A stretch of DNA of 10,536 bases from Saccoglossus kowalevskii (Eukaryota > Hemichordata > Enteropneusta > Harrimaniidae): the NCBI RefSeq assembly GCF_000003605.2, contig NW_003130562.1:1-10536 (forward strand). The letters run 5' to 3'. Below, piece by piece: positions 7,926 through 10,536 of the stretch (positions are counted from its first letter, which is position 1; each line of letters begins with the position of its first letter). The position numbers and the translations under genes were made by a program. Below the pieces are notes generated by a model that worked only from the letters and a program-made list of their open reading frames with translations, had not been told where the DNA came from and ran no database searches.

Positions 7926-8291
7926 AGAACACGGAGTGGCAGATACCCCAGTGGGTAGCCTCCAGGCTTTTTTTGGCTGTGGGATGGTCCAAAGATAGAT
8001 CGGTTTGCCACACCAAGGAATGCCAAGCTCCCGACGTACGTAACACTCCTGCCGACTCCAGGAGCCTGGGCCAGGGATGCCTTGCCGATCCCGTGGACCA
8101 ACATAAATGTGTATGCCTTTCCTCCCTTCCTGCTAGTTTACCGGGTACCGGAGAAAACTTCGACAGGTGCACACCTGCATATTGACACTGGTCGCACCCA
8201 ATTAGCCAACCAAGGCCTAGTTTCCACTTCTGTTGGAAATGCTAGTCGAAACACCAGTAGTGCTTCCGGACTTACCGGATCTGCTGTCCCA
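7926..8291 (+). pseudogene. DIRS Dam-methyltransferase-like segment
   Basis: TEWQIPQWVASRLFLAVGW leads in from RNase H in frame 2. A shift near 7989 then gives KIDRFATPRNAKLPTY and GAWARDALPIPW, then YAFPPFLLV (FPPF at 8118-8129) in frame 3. Another shift near 8158 gives frame 1 with two TAG stops (8203, 8218) in positions where tryptophan is expected, ending in FPLLLEMLVETPVVLPDL. The spacing of a D-x-FAT start, a W, an xPPF box and a later P-[W]-P...[W]FP resembles phage-type Dam N6-adenine methyltransferases, a domain that DIRS elements are known to carry. The usual box is (D/N)PP(Y/W/F), so Phe in its first place makes methylation activity doubtful even in the intact family. Confidence 0.6.
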
Positions 8292-9372
8292 ACCAGACTG
8301 TGCCCTCAACGACCAACGAGCCCTCAGTAGACTCGCACAGGCGAAAGTCTTGTCTGAGTGGGCTGCCAATGTCCTGGCCAGGGCAAACAGGGATTCCACC
8401 AATGCAGCCTACAATTCAAGGTGGTGAGCATACACTGATTGGTGTAGTGGAAGGGAGATTGATCCATGCCATCCCTCTATTGGCCGGGTAGCAGACTCCT
8501 TCGTCCACCTGTTTGACGAAGTGGGTTTGTCCCACGCAGCAATCATTGGCTACAGGTCGGCCTTATCCCCCACCATTAAGAATGCTTTAGGAACAAGACT
8601 AGCCGATTGTCCTGTTATTAGGAGACTATTTACTGCTTTCCATAATCAGAGGACGAGACCCCAAACAAGGGAACCGCCCAACTGAGATTTGTCGGTTGTG
8701 TTGTCCGCTCTAAGCAGACCGCCCTTTGAGCTTCTCCGATCAGCACCACTCATATTTTTGACGTGGAAAACACTTACTGGCCCTCGCCTCAGGTAGGCAT
8801 CAGTCAGAACTCGGGGCATTGTCCTCGAGCGAGTGTGCTGCTCTTATGGACAATCAAGTTGTGCTAAGACACGAATCGGGTTTCTCACCAAGAACCAAAT
8901 CCCAGCACACAATCCTCAGTTGATCGTCATCACTCTGCTGTCAAATATTGTCGGCCTGGAGGGTCAGGAGGAATTGCTTCTCTGCCCAGTTCGAGCACTG
9001 GGTTTCTACAAAAACTGTACTTGGGATTCGAGACGGAGTGGCAAGCACATGTCTTTGTGTTACAGCCCAGGCAGGCAGGATAGGCTGGCCTCCCCGACTT
9101 CCATCGCCAGGTGGATTACTGCGACTGTATTAGAGGTCTATAATACTTCCTTGACACACAGCTTGCAGAGACACCAAGTATGAGCGGATGAGGTCTGTGC
9201 GATTGCTAACTCACTAGCGTTAGTGTCAGGTGCCCCCCTCGAACATATACTGAGGGCAGGCTTCTGGAGAACGCAAAACGTCTTTATCAACTACTACCTT
9301 AGAGACACCCAATCCATTGAGGAGGGCCTCTTTAGGTTTGGTCCCATTGTAGGATTATACTCTGGTTGCTGA
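8292..9372 (+). pseudogene. DIRS tyrosine recombinase, catalytic residues lost
   Basis: This would integrate the circular DNA form. The N-terminal SAM-like part runs LSEWAANVLARANRDSTNAA, AYTDWC, RVADSFVHLFDEVGL, IIGYRSALSP (8548-8571), with stops at 8425 and 8683. The catalytic part has PPFELLRSAPLIFLTWKT, a frameshift near 8772, LLALASGRHQSEL, another shift near 8880, then GFLTKNQIPA, LCPVRALGFY (8980-9009) and ARWITATVLEVY. The box usually read as [S/T]Gx-Arg has His (8798-8800). The HxxR box reads DEVC (9187-9198), just after a TGA at 9181. INYYLRD (9286-9306) keeps the tyrosine region. The final stop is TGA at 9370. Three of four RHRY positions are therefore changed. Length and order are otherwise normal for the family. 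Confidence 0.88.
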
Positions 9373-9791
9373 CCCAGCCCGAACGACTACAAGGGTTCCT
9401 GCGCATAGGTGATAAGTCGTCTCAGCATTTTTGCGGACAAATTTCTCTACCATCAGCACTCCTTGGAAGTTTCCAGGTCTTGCTTTTCAGCCTGAGTCCT
9501 CATGCAGAACTGCTTTGGTCTTTACTTCGAAAGCATACTACCTTCAGAATTGGGTTTTGGGTCTGGCTTTCTTGGGCGCATCAAACCCTATCACCGTAGC
9601 AGCATTTTGGCTTTCGCTCCGAAGATGGCACAGATAAGGTAAGACACCACCCTCTTTTGGGGGTCTTAGCTACATGTAGGTGATGAATGGTAGTTGTGGA
9701 GTGTGACTGGGAAAAAAGACTTTCATCATTTTCTGTTTGCTCAGAAAACCCGCCACCTATCGGAGTCTGACTCTGCCTACAGTTTAAAATA
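9373..9791. other. 3' noncoding region of the DIRS element and junction to the pogo-like element
   Basis: No gene is supported. Open frames at 9366-9637 are short and unrecognised. The 3' inverted terminal repeat and internal complementary region of a DIRS element should lie here, but I could not match any part to the 5' side by eye. The sequence turns more AT-rich towards 9780. Confidence 0.5.
9640..9668 (+). repeat. Hairpin near the DIRS 3' end
   Basis: TAAGAC (9640-9645) pairs with GTCTTA (9663-9668), and an inner CCC pairs with GGG across CTCTTTT, giving an imperfect stem-loop. It may belong to the terminal or internal complementary structures of the DIRS element or be incidental. Confidence 0.4.
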
Positions 9792-9806
9792 CAGTAGAAC
9801 GTCGAT

Positions 9807-9862
9807 TATCCGAACTGTTAGGGGGACATGCTTTTTGTTCGGTTATGCAAACAGTTCGGATA
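9807..9862. repeat. Subterminal inverted repeat of the pogo-like element
   Basis: TATCCGAACTGTT (9807-9819) is the exact reverse complement of AACAGTTCGGATA (9850-9862). TTCGGTTATGC near 9838 is a weaker related copy. Inside a transposon end, such repeats may be transposase-binding sites. Confidence 0.8.
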
Positions 9863-9977
9863 TGCGATCTTGTGTGGACGTGCTCAAGTTTACAGGCTCA
9901 TTACACACAAATTCTAACGCACATGACTGTAATGAAATCAAACAATAATACATGTAGAGTACGTCATTAAAAACATT

Positions 9978-9983
9978 TTTATT
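9978..9983 (-). terminator. Poly(A) signal of the transposase remnant
   Basis: TTTATT on the plus strand is AATAAA on the minus strand, about 56 bases beyond the minus-strand stop at 10039 and before the terminal repeat, a sensible place for the transposon transcript to end. AT-rich surroundings make chance occurrence possible. Confidence 0.4.
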
Positions 9984-10038
9984 TAATCAGTAATACATTG
10001 TAATAAAAATGTTGCATGCTGGAATGTTAAAAAGTGTT

Positions 10039-10365
10039 TCAAAATGTCCGTAAAATGTAGCGATAATAAAGTTCTTGGGAAAACCAAGTCCTGGAACCAA
10101 GTGAAGTGCAGACGGATTTCTCTGAATGATCGTCATAGGCTGTTTTCGTTATCTTTCGTTTCAGTCCTGCACTTGAATCCATTTTACTGATAAAATCCAG
10201 CAGCTTTTGTTTTGCCTTGATATCGGATATCATCGATTTACCAACACCATACTCGGTAGATAGATTGCTTGCGGTTTCGCCACGTTCTAGTCGATTTATA
10301 ATTGACAACTTTGCGTCCAAATCAAGCACACCGTGTTTGCATTTCACTGGGGGTAGCCACGCCAA
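10039..10365 (-). CDS. Pogo-like transposase N-terminal CENP-B-type HTH fragment
   Basis: The minus-strand frame reads a CENP-B N-terminal/psq-type helix-turn-helix. The motifs are LDLDAKLSIINRLERGETAS, then LSTEYGVGKSMISDIK, then LLDFISKMDSSAGLKRKITK. Such domains bind transposon ends or centromeric DNA in the nucleus. Family members usually continue with a second HTH and a DDE domain, for several hundred residues in all. Here the frame leaves the family pattern after about residue 80 (KTAYDD) and stops 28 residues later, so the rest is deleted. The window's start is TTG at 10365 and I see no in-frame ATG back to the TAG at 10435-10437, so the original start may be lost or lie in another exon. 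The frame itself has no stop or shift across the HTH. It is probably a transposon relic. A retained DNA-binding repressor is possible but unproven. Confidence 0.75.
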   Translation of the reverse strand: MAWLPPVKCKHGVLDLDAKLSIINRLERGETASNLSTEYGVGKSMISDIKAKQKLLDFISKMDSSAGLKRKITKTAYDDHSEKSVCTSLGSRTWFSQELYYRYILRTF

Positions 10366-10536
10366 CGCTAGATAAAAGACGCTGATAAAGTAAACAGGTG
10401 AAAGGTCGCTTCGTATTCGCTGTGTATAGATCGGCTAGCGGCTCGATGTTACCAGATTGCTCAGGGATTTTCGAATGGTAAACTGCTACAAGATGTCCCG
10501 ATTTTATTGGATTCAGCAAAGTTTTTAACACCTAGA
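10366..10536. other. Sequence upstream of the transposase remnant
   Basis: A second minus-strand open frame (10322-10531) overlaps the HTH frame out of phase. It reads fairly ordinary residues (IKSGHLVAVYHSKIPEQSG), but no domain is recognised. It may be 5' leader of the transposon or flanking DNA. No terminal repeat matching CAGTAGAACG is seen here. Confidence 0.35.

Larger units (their letters stand above)
5481..9372 (+). mobile_element. Degenerate DIRS-like retrotransposon
   Basis: In order along the plus strand there are a gag-like region, reverse transcriptase motifs, an RNase H domain, a Dam-methyltransferase-like segment and a tyrosine recombinase. This is the domain order known for DIRS-type retrotransposons, which integrate with a tyrosine recombinase and not a DDE integrase. 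The coding potential is spread over all three frames by at least six frameshifts, with many stops, so the copy cannot be autonomous. The left limit is arbitrary. The right limit is set at the recombinase stop, although untranslated terminal sequence should continue beyond. Inverted terminal repeats and the internal complementary region typical of DIRS were not found by eye. Confidence 0.88.
9792..10536 (-). mobile_element. Pogo/Tigger-like DNA transposon, internally deleted, running off the window
   Basis: CAGTAGAACGTCGATTATCC starts at 9792 directly after a TA (9790-9791) and closely resembles the terminal repeats of Tigger-type pogo elements. A transposase N-terminus is read on the minus strand towards this end, so 9792 is the 3' end of the element. 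Between them there is a poly(A) signal but no DDE catalytic domain. The other terminus was not found before the window edge. Confidence 0.75.

Noticed and set aside
7298-8172. Several long minus-strand open frames opposite the RNase H and methyltransferase region
   Set aside because: They are antisense to clearly recognisable plus-strand DIRS motifs and arise from the GC-richer coding strand.
5205-9791. LTR pair or DIRS inverted terminal repeats
   Set aside because: I compared the 5' block with 9373-9791 directly and as reverse complement by eye. Only scattered 6-8 base matches appeared, not enough to claim terminal repeats.

Overview
This looks like nuclear DNA from a metazoan, most likely a marine invertebrate, perhaps a mollusc or other lophotrochozoan. 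It is AT-rich and intron-like, and no long intact gene is visible. It holds a minisatellite, several diverged inverted-repeat elements, a DIRS-type tyrosine-recombinase retrotransposon and a pogo/Tigger-type DNA transposon. The taxon is an inference from repeat types, not a measurement.

Layout. Positions 1-698 are a 14/16-bp minisatellite with a perfect 140-bp higher-order duplication. A short stretch at 823-891 has the shape of a real coding exon, with strong splice sites and 23 open codons. AT-rich noncoding DNA follows. A modular interspersed repeat starts with a hairpin at about 1673 and ends near 2175. A diverged inverted-repeat element lies at 2357-2791, and a small cluster of TTAATTCGCG motifs at 2901-3021. 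Positions 3022-4386 are mostly featureless. A compact palindromic MITE with TA ends occupies 4387-4540. A GC-rich block at 5205-5480 carries a 28-bp near-palindrome and a TATA-like/A-rich tail.

About 5.5-9.4 kb is a decayed DIRS-like retrotransposon on the plus strand. Its order is gag-like region, reverse transcriptase, RNase H, Dam-methyltransferase-like segment and tyrosine recombinase. In an active relative these would make cDNA and integrate a circular intermediate without a DDE integrase. Here every domain is broken by frameshifts and stops, and three of the recombinase RHRY positions appear substituted.

From 9792 to the window edge is a pogo/Tigger-like element read on the minus strand. 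It has a terminal CAGTAGAACG...ATCCGAAC end beside a TA, a 13-bp subterminal inverted repeat, and an open frame encoding only the N-terminal CENP-B-like helix-turn-helix. The DDE domain is missing.

I see no convincing new multi-gene system. The best leads are the isolated exon, the MITE, the unclassified palindromic and TTAATTCGCG repeats, the DNA-binding-domain-only transposase remnant, and the mutation pattern in the DIRS copy.
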